A stretch of 14,821 bases of DNA from Gammaproteobacteria bacterium (GCA_002689405.1 NZFZ01000027.1:10278-25098); one strand, 5' to 3'. Positions 1 through 7,559 are shown, numbered from the stretch's first letter. The notes: generated by a model not told the origin, from the sequence alone. Made by a program: numbers and translations.

Positions 1-475
1 CGCTCACCTTATCGAATATTGTTGCAGCAGTTACTGCAGAATATTGAGGAAACAAAGGTAGAAGTAAAATTTTACGACAATTTTTCTCCTTCAAACTCAA
101 CAAAGCTTTTTCAAGGCTTGGATTTCCATAGCGCATGGCTAATTCAAATTCTATAGATTCAGAATTTTTATTCAGGTTTTTTATCTTGCTTAAAAATCTC
201 TTTGAATAAACCAGCAACGGCGAGCCTTCTTCAAGCCATACAGATTTATAAAGGGCTGCTGATTTTCTTGGCCTAAAAGGTAAAATAAAGAGATTAAGTA
301 CCAACCACCAGATCATTTTAGGCACTTCTATGACTCTCGTATCTGATAAAAATTCTCTAAGGTATTTTCTTACATCTTTTGTAGAGTAACTATCTGGCGA
401 ACCAAGATTGCAGATAATTACACCAACTTTTTGTTTGTCTTCGTGGGAAAAATTCTCTTCGCCTAAAAAACTCAT
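1..475 (-). CDS. hemH: Ferrochelatase HemH, N-terminal part (cut by window edge)
   Basis: Ferrochelatase inserts ferrous iron into protoporphyrin IX, the last step of protoheme synthesis. I translated this partial frame by hand; it is open to the window edge and gives about 158 residues of a protein usually 320-370 long. Family signatures are visible: an N-terminal GVIICNLGSPDS strand-loop, EEGSPLLVYSKR, MRYGNPS, and PLFPQYSAVTAAT, which matches the PxxPQYSxxTxxT motif near the porphyrin cleft. The catalytic His/Glu region lies outside the window. The start ATG (475-473) overlaps the hemE stop in an ATGA arrangement. A TAAGG Shine-Dalgarno-like run 8 bases upstream, inside hemE, supports it. 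The gene is the fourth in a hemC-hemB-hemE-hemH run and is probably cotranscribed with them. Identity is very likely; completeness cannot be judged. Confidence 0.93.
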   Translation of the reverse strand, partial: MSFLGEENFSHEDKQKVGVIICNLGSPDSYSTKDVRKYLREFLSDTRVIEVPKMIWWLVLNLFILPFRPRKSAALYKSVWLEEGSPLLVYSKRFLSKIKNLNKNSESIEFELAMRYGNPSLEKALLSLKEKNCRKILLLPLFPQYSAVTAATIFDKVS

Positions 476-1491
476 AAATAAGACCTTACTTTGTTCACAA
501 AATGTTTAACATTTTCTTGAGGTGTAGTCTTGATAACGCCATGACCTAAACCACATACCCATCCTTTTCTATCCTCTATTGAAAGAGAGGAAATATCTTC
601 TAGAAATAAATTTAAAGCTTTATCAAATTCGTTGAAATCCTGAGTAATGATTTTTTCACTAAAATTACCTTGGATGAAACCTTCTTTCCTTTTTGCAAAA
701 ATATCTTGAATGCTGACATTTGAATCTACCCCAATTCCTGCAAAAGGAACTTCGAAACTGTCGGATGCAGCAAAGATATCATCATAAGAAATTCCGTCTT
801 TTGCATAGTAACCAACTTGATTTGGAAAAGACTTTACCAACTCACATAAAATTTTATTGAGGTAAATAGATAAATCATCTCTAGCAAGCTGGTGTGCACA
901 AGAATCAAAAATCATTACCAGTTCAGCTCCAGCCTGCAGTTGCAAAGAAATGTTTTTATGTAAAAGAGGATAGATATACTCTTCCAAAATTGCCCATTGG
1001 TAGCTTTCTATTTTTCCCATCTTGTCTAATTTATTTTTCGCTGAGGCAAAAGATAGCAATGTCCATGGTCCACCAATAAAGCCAATCATAGACTTATCGT
1101 CTGGAAGCAATTCCATCGTTCTTTCTATTGCCTCCCCTTGGAATTCCAAAGAAGCAACGGGGTTTTTATTGATAAAAATTCTGGAGACATTTTCCTCTGA
1201 TAGATGTTCTTTGAAAATTGGACCAGGATCATAAATCAAGTCCATACCCAAAGACTCCAAGGGAAAAAGAATGTCGCTGAATAAAATAGCGACATCAAAG
1301 TCAAATTCTTCTATTGGACCTAAAGCAGTTTGAGCTGACAAGGCTGGACTTTTACAAAGCTCAACGAAAGAATGAGATTTCTTGAGATTTTGATAATGGT
1401 CATGATATCTGCCAGCTTGACGCATAAACCATATCGGCGGAATTTCCTGAGGAACCCGATTCAAAGCATTTTGAAACCTGGAGTTACGCAT
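472..1491 (-). CDS. hemE: Uroporphyrinogen decarboxylase HemE
   Basis: HemE removes four carboxyl groups from uroporphyrinogen III to give coproporphyrinogen III in the cytoplasm. The family signature FMRQAGRY lies at residues 22-29 and contains the substrate-binding arginines. FSDIL at 71-75 supplies the invariant Asp73, and GLGHGV near residue 317 supplies the conserved C-terminal His. I chose the start at 1491: it gives 339 residues and an N-terminus aligned with known HemE proteins (MRNSRF then PPIWFMRQAGRY). A longer frame from 1545 would overlap hemB by about 46 bases and add a non-conserved, basic 18-residue lead. Only 8 bases separate the hemB stop from this ATG, with no Shine-Dalgarno sequence. 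Translational coupling, or a transcript starting very close to the ATG, is possible. The 3' end overlaps hemH by 4 bases. Confidence 0.96.
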   Translation of the reverse strand: MRNSRFQNALNRVPQEIPPIWFMRQAGRYHDHYQNLKKSHSFVELCKSPALSAQTALGPIEEFDFDVAILFSDILFPLESLGMDLIYDPGPIFKEHLSEENVSRIFINKNPVASLEFQGEAIERTMELLPDDKSMIGFIGGPWTLLSFASAKNKLDKMGKIESYQWAILEEYIYPLLHKNISLQLQAGAELVMIFDSCAHQLARDDLSIYLNKILCELVKSFPNQVGYYAKDGISYDDIFAASDSFEVPFAGIGVDSNVSIQDIFAKRKEGFIQGNFSEKIITQDFNEFDKALNLFLEDISSLSIEDRKGWVCGLGHGVIKTTPQENVKHFVNKVRSYL

Positions 1492-1499
1492 AAGAGAAA

Positions 1500-2495
1500 T
1501 TATAGATTTTTTGCTGTCTCTTTTGCGGCATAAGTTAAGATGCAATCCGCACCAGCTCGCTTAAATGAAAGAAGCGATTCAAATATTACGTCCTCACTCA
1601 GCCAGTTTTTTTCAATTGCTGCCTTCAACATAGCGTATTCTCCGCTTACTTGATAAACAAAGGTTGGCATTTGAAATTTTTCTTTAACTGCCTTTACTAC
1701 GTCAAGATAAGGCATACCTGGTTTTACCATAACAATGTCAGCTCCTTCATTTATATCCAAGGCAACCTCGTGAAGAGCTTCATCAATGTTTGCAACAGCC
1801 ATTTGATAAGTATCTTTTGTTTTATTTCCAAAAAATTTTGCAGATTCTACTGCTTCTTTAAAAGGGCCATAAAACTTAGAACTGTATTTTGCCGAGTAAG
1901 CCAGAATCATAGTATTTATAAAACCCTTTTCTTCTAGCGTTTTCCTTATAACTCCAATTCTGCCATCCATCATGTCAGATGGCGCGATGATGTCTGTACC
2001 TGCTTGAGCTAGCTTCAATGCTTGATCTTCTAAAATTTTAAGTGTCTCATCGTTATCAACGTCTCCGTCTGAATTTAATACGCCATCGTGTCCATGAGTT
2101 GTGTAAGGATCTAAAGCTACGTCAGCAATAACTTGAATTTCCGGAAAATTTTGTTTTATTGTTTTTATTACGTTATTGAGAAAATTATTTTCATTTACTG
2201 CCTCGGAACCTTTCTCGTCTTTCTTATCTTCGTCTATCACAGGAAAAATGGCTACCGCTTTGATGCCTAAACTCACAAGTTCTTCGATTTCTTTGAGTAT
2301 ACTTTTTTCTGAGTGTCTAAAAATCCCAACTAGAGATTCTATTTCTTCTTTTTCTTTTATGGATTCCTTAACAAAAATAGGCTGAATTAAGTCATCGATT
2401 GACAATTTATTTTCTGCAACAAGATCTCTTATAGATTTATTCGATCGCAATCTTCTGAGTCTAGAAAGTGGATATTTTCTTTTAAAATTTGCCAT
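1500..2495 (-). CDS. hemB: Delta-aminolevulinic acid dehydratase (porphobilinogen synthase) HemB
   Basis: HemB condenses two 5-aminolevulinate molecules into porphobilinogen. At 331 residues it is full length. The metal-site segment reads DVALDPYTTHGHDG (125-138), with aspartates where zinc-dependent enzymes have cysteines, so it belongs to the cysteine-less, magnesium-using class known from Pseudomonas and rhizobia. The two Schiff-base lysines are K203 (in AYSAKY) and K258 (in MVKPGMPYLD). APSDMMDGRIG (171-181) and YQVSGEYAM (281-289) are further family blocks. The gene lies 22 bases after the hemC stop and 8 bases before the hemE start, so it is probably in one transcript with them. No Shine-Dalgarno run is visible before the ATG. 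Its substrate is the product of the divergent hemA, which fits shared control from the hemC-hemA gap. Confidence 0.97.
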   Translation of the reverse strand: MANFKRKYPLSRLRRLRSNKSIRDLVAENKLSIDDLIQPIFVKESIKEKEEIESLVGIFRHSEKSILKEIEELVSLGIKAVAIFPVIDEDKKDEKGSEAVNENNFLNNVIKTIKQNFPEIQVIADVALDPYTTHGHDGVLNSDGDVDNDETLKILEDQALKLAQAGTDIIAPSDMMDGRIGVIRKTLEEKGFINTMILAYSAKYSSKFYGPFKEAVESAKFFGNKTKDTYQMAVANIDEALHEVALDINEGADIVMVKPGMPYLDVVKAVKEKFQMPTFVYQVSGEYAMLKAAIEKNWLSEDVIFESLLSFKRAGADCILTYAAKETAKNL

Positions 2496-2517
2496 ATCGG
2501 GTAAACAGGTGCGTAGC

Positions 2518-4017
2518 TTACTTTGCTTCTTTTACTTTTTCCAGCCAGTCTTCATATTTTAAAAAAGGCTTTATTTTATTAGGATATAGTTTGTTCAACT
2601 CATCAAAAGTTTTTCCTAGACCGCATGAATGTTCAGCATTTTCAATACTTGGAAATCTTTTCAAAGCTTCTTTAAATGAACTGATAGACATCCAATAGAA
2701 ATGAGAATATTTGGATAAATCTTCTACATCTTTTTCAGGCACTAATTTATAAGTTGCTATAAGTTTTTTATCTTTTGGTTCCGAATCAATATGAGAGACC
2801 AAAAACCAATTTACCTGTTCAAGTAAAGAGCTGGGTTTCGATTGTTCCTCCCCTAGGCTATCCGAAGTCCCATTCACCCATATTCCTTTCCTAGCTAATT
2901 TAAACCAGTTTTCAATGCCGCTTGTCCAAATGACATTCGACAAATCAATTGCTATACCTTTTTCTATTGAACTTGCTCTTGAGATATACAAACCAGAATT
3001 TTTAATTGCTTCTATTTCCTTTATCCCTTCGTCAATCTTTGATCGGGAAAATAATTTAAAATCCTTTTTTGATTTCGGGTAGAAATCTTCAATTAGATTT
3101 TCGAATCCGGATAATTTTTTCTTGAAAGGTGAAAAACACCTTTCATCAATGAATTCATTTTCTGGCGTTAAGCCTTTCTCTGTAGTGATTTTTCCAAGAG
3201 GATGATTTTCTATGCTTACGCCTATTTTTTGATGACAGCCTCCGCCGTATTTTTTGAGTTTTTTTCTTTCATCTTCTACATCTTTAAAAACATCCAAATC
3301 ATTGATTTCATTGAGTAATTCAACTACTTTTTTATTACCTGATTTTACCTCGACAGCCAATGCTCCTTGGCCAGGCGCGCAAGGGTTTTGTGAACAAGGA
3401 ATTACCATCCACAAAAAACCATTTAAGTTCTTTTTAAAGGAATCTAATTCAGTTGTTATCTCTTCTATGGGGGATAACAGTCGATCCAAAGCAGCCTTGG
3501 CTATTACCAAACCATCTGCATTTGAATCTTTAAGTTTTTGGACTCTGGTCAAAATATTTCCCCTAATATCAGTAAAGCTAAGAGAGTCCATTTCAAAAGG
3601 AAAAGCTTTCTTTAAAAACTTTGATAGATTTTCTTGTCTCCTTGGAGACGAAGTAAAGATTTCTAACTTTTTCTTTTTGAAGGAACTTTTTTTGAAGATC
3701 AAAACGTCTCTTGGGTCAGCTCTTTTTATAGTTGCAGCAACTTCTGTTCCCTCCTCAAGATCAACTGGAAGATCTTTCCAAGAGTGAACGGCAATATCTG
3801 CTTTTCCACTTAATAATTCTTCTCGGATATCTGAAGTAAAAACTCCCATTTCGGGCATTTTGTGCAGGGGCGTAGTTAAATCTATATCACCTGAAGTATC
3901 TTTTGTTTTAAAAATGATTTTGATTTCAGGATATTTTTTTTTAATTACCTCAGAGACTTCTATTGCTTGAAGCTTTGCAAGAGTACTTTTTCTAGAAATG
4001 ATAGTTAGCTCATTCAT
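2518..4017 (-). CDS. hemC: Hydroxymethylbilane synthase HemC with C-terminal HemD-like extension
   Basis: HemC polymerises four porphobilinogens into hydroxymethylbilane. Residues 1-310 are a standard deaminase: ISRKSTLAKLQ at the start, HSWKDLP with catalytic Asp82, SSPRRQ (123-128), RGNILTR (152-158), APGQGAL (214-220), and YGGGC with Cys261 for the dipyrromethane cofactor. The protein is 499 residues against about 310 for a normal HemC. The extra ~180 residues contain TSGIENW (365-371), IATYKLVP (420-427), a YWMSISSF segment and a C-terminal CGLGKTFDEL/WLEKV. These recall the two half-domains of uroporphyrinogen-III synthase (HemD), though diverged and shorter than the usual ~250. HemC-HemD fusions are known in other phyla, and no separate hemD lies in this window. 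The start at 4017 is chosen because AAGGA sits 9 bases upstream; a TTG at 4026 would abut that site. First gene of the run. Confidence 0.93.
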   Translation of the reverse strand: MNELTIISRKSTLAKLQAIEVSEVIKKKYPEIKIIFKTKDTSGDIDLTTPLHKMPEMGVFTSDIREELLSGKADIAVHSWKDLPVDLEEGTEVAATIKRADPRDVLIFKKSSFKKKKLEIFTSSPRRQENLSKFLKKAFPFEMDSLSFTDIRGNILTRVQKLKDSNADGLVIAKAALDRLLSPIEEITTELDSFKKNLNGFLWMVIPCSQNPCAPGQGALAVEVKSGNKKVVELLNEINDLDVFKDVEDERKKLKKYGGGCHQKIGVSIENHPLGKITTEKGLTPENEFIDERCFSPFKKKLSGFENLIEDFYPKSKKDFKLFSRSKIDEGIKEIEAIKNSGLYISRASSIEKGIAIDLSNVIWTSGIENWFKLARKGIWVNGTSDSLGEEQSKPSSLLEQVNWFLVSHIDSEPKDKKLIATYKLVPEKDVEDLSKYSHFYWMSISSFKEALKRFPSIENAEHSCGLGKTFDELNKLYPNKIKPFLKYEDWLEKVKEAK

Positions 4018-4026
4018 TATAACCAA

Positions 4027-4031
4027 TCCTT
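4027..4031 (-). promoter_or_regulatory. Shine-Dalgarno site of hemC
   Basis: AAGGA on the minus strand, 9 bases before the ATG at 4017. It decides the hemC start against the in-frame TTG at 4026, which directly adjoins it. Confidence 0.6.
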
Positions 4032-4046
4032 ATAAACAACTATATT

Positions 4047-4076
4047 ATTATAATCCTTTAAAATCTAAATATTTAG
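4047..4076 (-). promoter_or_regulatory. Candidate hemC promoter
   Basis: A consensus TATAAT lies at 4052-4047 on the minus strand and would start transcription near 4040, leaving a leader of about 23 bases that includes the AAGGA site. At a 17-18 base spacing the -35 position reads TAAATA or CTAAAT, far from TTGACA. That position falls inside the palindrome at 4065-4076. This is prediction from sequence only, in very AT-rich DNA. Confidence 0.4.
4065..4076. promoter_or_regulatory. Perfect 12-base palindrome between hemC and hemA
   Basis: CTAAATATTTAG is its own reverse complement. It covers the -35 positions expected for both divergent promoters (TATAAT for hemC, TATAGT for hemA), so it could be an operator or activator site acting on both transcripts. 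It does not match a Fur box or the Irr-type TTTAGAA inverted repeat. A chance AT-rich palindrome cannot be excluded. Confidence 0.3.
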
Positions 4077-4100
4077 TTTGAACTCTTTTACGTTTATAGT
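4072..4100 (+). promoter_or_regulatory. Candidate hemA promoter
   Basis: TATAGT at 4095-4100 is a fair -10 box. Exactly 17 bases upstream is TTTAGT (4072-4077), a weak -35 that overlaps the 12-base palindrome. Transcription would start near 4107 and leave about 20 bases before the hemA ATG, enough for the GGAG ribosome site at 4119-4122. Predicted from sequence only. Confidence 0.35.
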
Positions 4101-4118
4101 AATGTTCAATTCTTTCTT

Positions 4119-4122
4119 GGAG
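4119..4122 (+). promoter_or_regulatory. Shine-Dalgarno site of hemA
   Basis: GGAG, 5 bases before the ATG at 4128. It supports that start. Confidence 0.6.
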
Positions 4123-4127
4123 ATGAA

Positions 4128-5378
4128 ATGAACTACAAAAAATACTTTTCCGATGAGTTGACCTCTTTAAAATCACAAGGTCTTTACAGAAAATTCAGAG
4201 AAATAAATCGAGATAAAAAACATTTCCCAAAAGCCACTGAAAGGTTTGAAGGCTCAGAAAGACCTGTTGAAGTCTGGTGCAGTAACGACTACTTAAATTT
4301 GAGCCAACACCCAGAAGTTATTAAAAGATCCATTGAAGTTATCCAAGAATTAGGCACTGGTTCTGGCGGCACAAGAAATATTTCTGGAACTTCGTCATAT
4401 CATGCCGACTTGGAAAAAGAACTTGCAGAGTTGCACAATAAAGAGTCCAGTCTGATCTTCCCTTCTGCGTATACAGCTAACCAATCCACTCTTTGGACAT
4501 TATGTAAAAAACTCGAAGGTATCGAGGTATTCTCCGACGAACTAAATCACGCTTCTATGATACAAGGCATCAAAAACGCTAATGTTCCTTGTCATATTTT
4601 TCGTCATAATGATGTCGGTCATCTAAAAGAATTGTTAAATACCTCCAATGCCAGTGTGCCTAAACTTATAGTTTTAGAATCGCTTTATTCCATGGAAGGT
4701 TTGAGATCACCTCTAAAACAAATAGTTTCCTTGGCAAAAGAATTCAATGCTTTAACTTATCTCGATGAAGTTCACTCTGTTGGTCTTTATGGGAGAGAAG
4801 GCAGAGGGATTGCAGAAGAGCAAGACGTTAGCGACGAAATAGACATCATAAACGGTACTTTATCTAAAGCTTTTGGCCAAATGGGTGGATACGTTGCTGC
4901 CAGTTCCGACATTATTGATTTCATAAGAAGTTTTGCTCCTGGTTTCATTTTTACTTCTTCTGCAAATCCAAGTATTGCAGCCGCTTCTATTAAAGCCATT
5001 GAAGTAGCAAAGAAGTCTGAAAATCTAAGAGAAGATATCAGACAAAATTCAGATTTGATCAGAGCCGGGTTGAGAGATTTGGAGATTCCTCATTTAGATA
5101 ATGATAGTCACATCATTCCCATTCATCTTGAAGATCCAAGATTGTGCAAAAACGCTGCCAATCTTCTCATAGAAGAACATGGAATTTATATTCAACCTGT
5201 TTTCTACCCTACTGTTCCGAAAGGCGATGAAAGATTTAGAGTTACCATTACGCCCAAGCACCAAGCTGAAGACATCACTAGGTTTCTTTCTTCTTTGAAT
5301 CAGGTCTGGGATAAATTGAGTTTAAGAAGGGAAGCAGTTGTAAGCACTTCTAATAGTCAAGTTAGCAAAATTTACTAG
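4128..5378 (+). CDS. hemA: 5-aminolevulinate synthase (C4/Shemin pathway, PLP enzyme)
   Basis: ALAS condenses glycine with succinyl-CoA to form 5-aminolevulinate, the entry step of C4-type heme synthesis. The 416-residue protein matches the family length of about 400. Visible blocks are LYRKFREINR (19-28), WCSNDYL (50-56), GTGSGGTRNISGT (76-88), SDELNHASMI (136-145), LDEVHSVGLYG (212-222) and GTLSKAFGQMGGY (243-255) with the PLP lysine K247. GGTRNISGT and SDELNH separate it from the related 8-amino-7-oxononanoate synthase and 2-amino-3-ketobutyrate ligase. The C-terminus has PKGDERFRVTITPKH, aligned with the substrate-binding ERLRxTPxxxH of other ALAS. It is transcribed away from hemC and feeds HemB directly. 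A hairpin terminator follows. ALAS is typical of Alphaproteobacteria and mitochondria and uncommon in Gammaproteobacteria, so transfer is possible, although its base composition looks like that of its neighbours. Confidence 0.94.
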   Translation: MNYKKYFSDELTSLKSQGLYRKFREINRDKKHFPKATERFEGSERPVEVWCSNDYLNLSQHPEVIKRSIEVIQELGTGSGGTRNISGTSSYHADLEKELAELHNKESSLIFPSAYTANQSTLWTLCKKLEGIEVFSDELNHASMIQGIKNANVPCHIFRHNDVGHLKELLNTSNASVPKLIVLESLYSMEGLRSPLKQIVSLAKEFNALTYLDEVHSVGLYGREGRGIAEEQDVSDEIDIINGTLSKAFGQMGGYVAASSDIIDFIRSFAPGFIFTSSANPSIAAASIKAIEVAKKSENLREDIRQNSDLIRAGLRDLEIPHLDNDSHIIPIHLEDPRLCKNAANLLIEEHGIYIQPVFYPTVPKGDERFRVTITPKHQAEDITRFLSSLNQVWDKLSLRREAVVSTSNSQVSKIY

Positions 5379-5390
5379 TATTTTTAGATC

Positions 5391-5420
5391 GAAATCCCTC
5401 TCTAAAGCGGGATTTCTTTT
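5391..5420 (+). terminator. Rho-independent terminator of hemA
   Basis: An 8-base stem, GAAATCCC (5391-5398) with GGGATTTC (5409-5416), encloses a 10-base loop and is followed by TTTT. It sits 12 bases after the hemA stop and before the 3' end of the convergent receptor gene. On the minus strand no T-run follows, so it probably acts only on hemA. Confidence 0.75.
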
Positions 5421-5423
5421 CTC

Positions 5424-7496
5424 CTAAAAATTATTAAAAACTTTTTGATAAGAAATTCTTACGTTCTGAAATTCTCCTACGGAAACCTGGTGAGTAGAAT
5501 GCGAATGAGGATAGTATGTCTCATTTCCCAAATTCTCTATGTTTATTCTAACTGTGTCGGTTTCAGTCGGAGTTATCGTCATTGCCATATCTATTCTGGT
5601 AAAGTCTGGCAATAAAGGCCCATCTTCAGATTTAATAATTTGTTCATCTTGATATATGGCACCAAAACTTAACCCAAATAAATCATTAGCTTGATGCGTG
5701 TACCATAACGACCAAGTAAGCTCTGGCACTTCCTTTACTTTTCCAGTGCCAGCTGAAGCGGTTGCGTCAACAGAAGTTAAGCCAAAGTTAATTGAGTTTT
5801 GCTCATTAATCTGACCAGCTATACCGATTTCAAAACCATCTATTTCCATACCGATTACTTCAGATCCTCCGACTCCATCTTCTTGTCCTTTAAGGGTTTG
5901 TTGATCAAAATAAGAGATCGCAAAAGATATTCCTGATTCCATATCATATTTAAAACCTAATTCAGTATTTTCATAAACATCAGGATCGAAAACTGCATTG
6001 CTTCCCCAAGATTTGTATTGCTCCCCTGATTTTGGAATAAAACTTTCACTGTAACTTAAATATAAAGACATATTATCCTGAGGTTTATAGATAACACCCA
6101 GTCTTGGCGAAACATTAGAATCATCTCTTGAGGTAGTTGCAGATCCAGTAGTTTGAGCAGATCTTCCCGAAGCAACTGTATATTTCTTGATGGAAGTATC
6201 AACTTGCTCATATCGAGCTCCTAAGACCATGATCCACTGATCCGATAAATCTATATTTCCACTCAAATACAAGGAAGTTACTTCAAGGTCAGTGTCTGCT
6301 TTGGTTTTGATATCGCTGGTGTAATCCAAAGCAGTTCTATTACCGTCTTTATCTATTTGAAAAGATGTGTTGGTTGCAACAAAACTATTTGCAACTCCAC
6401 TGCTTGCAGAATTTTGATTATCAAAATAAGAATTAAATCGAGTATTTTGGTTTTCAGTATCCAAAATATCCAATCCCACAGTTAATGTTCCTCGATCAAA
6501 TTCATTAACATTACTAAAAGATATCGTAGTTGTTTCTCTCAAAGTCACATCGTTGTATCCTTTTAACTCAACATTTGTTCCATCAAACCCATTCACATAC
6601 AAGTTCTGATACATCTTATTAAAATCATTAGCCGCTAAGGTTAGATTTATTTTTCCTGAGTCAGAATAGTTGTGAACCAGACTCCCTCTTAAAATTGAAG
6701 CCTCGGTGGTATGAATGTTTCCATCAGTACCATAAGTAATTCCATTTAATGCATCAACAGGTGCACCATTTGCTGTTGGAATGCCTCTATCAATGAATCT
6801 TTCGTGGTCAAGGTATTCAAAAGAAAGATCAATGATGGTCGCAGCATCGACTGCAAAAGTCATTGTTGGATTGATTCCAAATCTTTGCCCATCATACTGA
6901 TCTCTGTGATTAGCAAGAGAATCGGAGTGTGCGTTTAATCGAAAAGCTACAGAATCGTTAACTTCTAAATTTCCGTCGATAGCGTAGTCACCTGCACCAA
7001 AAGAATCAAGTCCTACATTTAGACCTGTAAATGTTTCTCCTAATAATGCCTTCTTGGATACTCTATTCATAAGACCTCCAGTTCCGCCTCTTCCAAATAG
7101 AAGAGCGTTAGGCCCTTTAAGAACTTCTACTTGATCTACGTTGTAGAGAGATCTGTAGTACTGCACATCATCCCTCATGCCGTCTTGATAAAAGTCTGCG
7201 GTAGTTCTTACCCCTCTTATGACCAATGCATCTCTATGCCCTTCACCTTGAGTTGTAACCACCCCAGGAACATAACGAACTATGTCTGCAATTGCTCTGA
7301 AACCTTGATCCAATATATCTTCATCAGTGATGATTGTTACCGTTTGAGGAACATTGAGAATAGGTACCGGGGGATTCATGGAGTTTACTTGATCCTTAAA
7401 AAGCACATTGCCTTTTACCTCAAGCTCTTCGTCTTGTTGTGCAAGCATTGTTGAGGTAACAAAAACCAAAACAATTATTTTAAAAATATTTTTCAT
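5424..7496 (-). CDS. TonB-dependent siderophore receptor, outer membrane
   Basis: This is a gated outer-membrane channel that takes up ferric chelates using TonB/ExbBD energy. It has 690 residues, normal for siderophore receptors. A signal peptide covers about 1-19 (cleavage near AQ|QD). A TonB-box-like EELEVKG follows at 23-29. The plug spans about 45-148: VPQTVTIITDEDI, YVPGVV, IRGVRTTADFYQDGMRDD, VEVLKGPNALLFGRGGTGG. The barrel fills the rest and ends in Phe, as expected for BamA recognition. The plug and the NHRDQYDGQRFGINP and DRGIPT segments resemble catecholate-type receptors such as Fiu. The exact ligand cannot be read from sequence. No cysteines were seen. Two Fur-like boxes and a good promoter lie just upstream, so low-iron induction is likely. 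The iron permease gene lies 123 bases upstream in the same direction, but this gene has its own promoter. Confidence 0.93.
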   Translation of the reverse strand: MKNIFKIIVLVFVTSTMLAQQDEELEVKGNVLFKDQVNSMNPPVPILNVPQTVTIITDEDILDQGFRAIADIVRYVPGVVTTQGEGHRDALVIRGVRTTADFYQDGMRDDVQYYRSLYNVDQVEVLKGPNALLFGRGGTGGLMNRVSKKALLGETFTGLNVGLDSFGAGDYAIDGNLEVNDSVAFRLNAHSDSLANHRDQYDGQRFGINPTMTFAVDAATIIDLSFEYLDHERFIDRGIPTANGAPVDALNGITYGTDGNIHTTEASILRGSLVHNYSDSGKINLTLAANDFNKMYQNLYVNGFDGTNVELKGYNDVTLRETTTISFSNVNEFDRGTLTVGLDILDTENQNTRFNSYFDNQNSASSGVANSFVATNTSFQIDKDGNRTALDYTSDIKTKADTDLEVTSLYLSGNIDLSDQWIMVLGARYEQVDTSIKKYTVASGRSAQTTGSATTSRDDSNVSPRLGVIYKPQDNMSLYLSYSESFIPKSGEQYKSWGSNAVFDPDVYENTELGFKYDMESGISFAISYFDQQTLKGQEDGVGGSEVIGMEIDGFEIGIAGQINEQNSINFGLTSVDATASAGTGKVKEVPELTWSLWYTHQANDLFGLSFGAIYQDEQIIKSEDGPLLPDFTRIDMAMTITPTETDTVRINIENLGNETYYPHSHSTHQVSVGEFQNVRISYQKVFNNF

Positions 7497-7538
7497 ATGA
7501 AATTCATTACCTTCTCTTTCTAAATAAGATTAATTATT

Positions 7539-7559
7539 AAATGATAATGATTATCATTT
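7539..7559. promoter_or_regulatory. Fur box 1 upstream of the siderophore receptor
   Basis: A 21-base site with a perfect 10-base inverted repeat (AAATGATAAT and its mirror) around a central G at 7549. It contains the GATAATGATTATCATT core of the classical Fur operator. It overlaps the -10 box and spacer of the receptor promoter, the usual position for repression by Fe-Fur. Confidence 0.9.

Noticed and set aside
1492..1545. An 18-residue longer HemE beginning at 1545.
   Set aside because: It would overlap hemB by about 46 bases, and the added residues are not found in HemE families. The ATG at 1491 aligns with known N-termini.
3254..3787. A 177-codon open frame on the plus strand opposite hemC.
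   Set aside because: It lies wholly within well-supported hemC, shows no family motif and has no ribosome site. It arises from the low stop density opposite an AT-rich gene.
4018..4026. A HemC start at TTG 4026.
   Set aside because: It directly adjoins the AAGGA ribosome site. The ATG at 4017 has a 9-base spacing and the normal HemC N-terminus.
4128..5378. 8-amino-7-oxononanoate synthase (BioF) or glycine C-acetyltransferase (Kbl).
   Set aside because: The same enzyme family, but GGTRNISGT, SDELNH and the position beside hemC/hemB point to ALAS.
7131..7454. A 107-codon plus-strand frame opposite the siderophore receptor plug.
   Set aside because: It mirrors the plug coding sequence, and its cysteine- and isoleucine-rich translation looks like no known protein.
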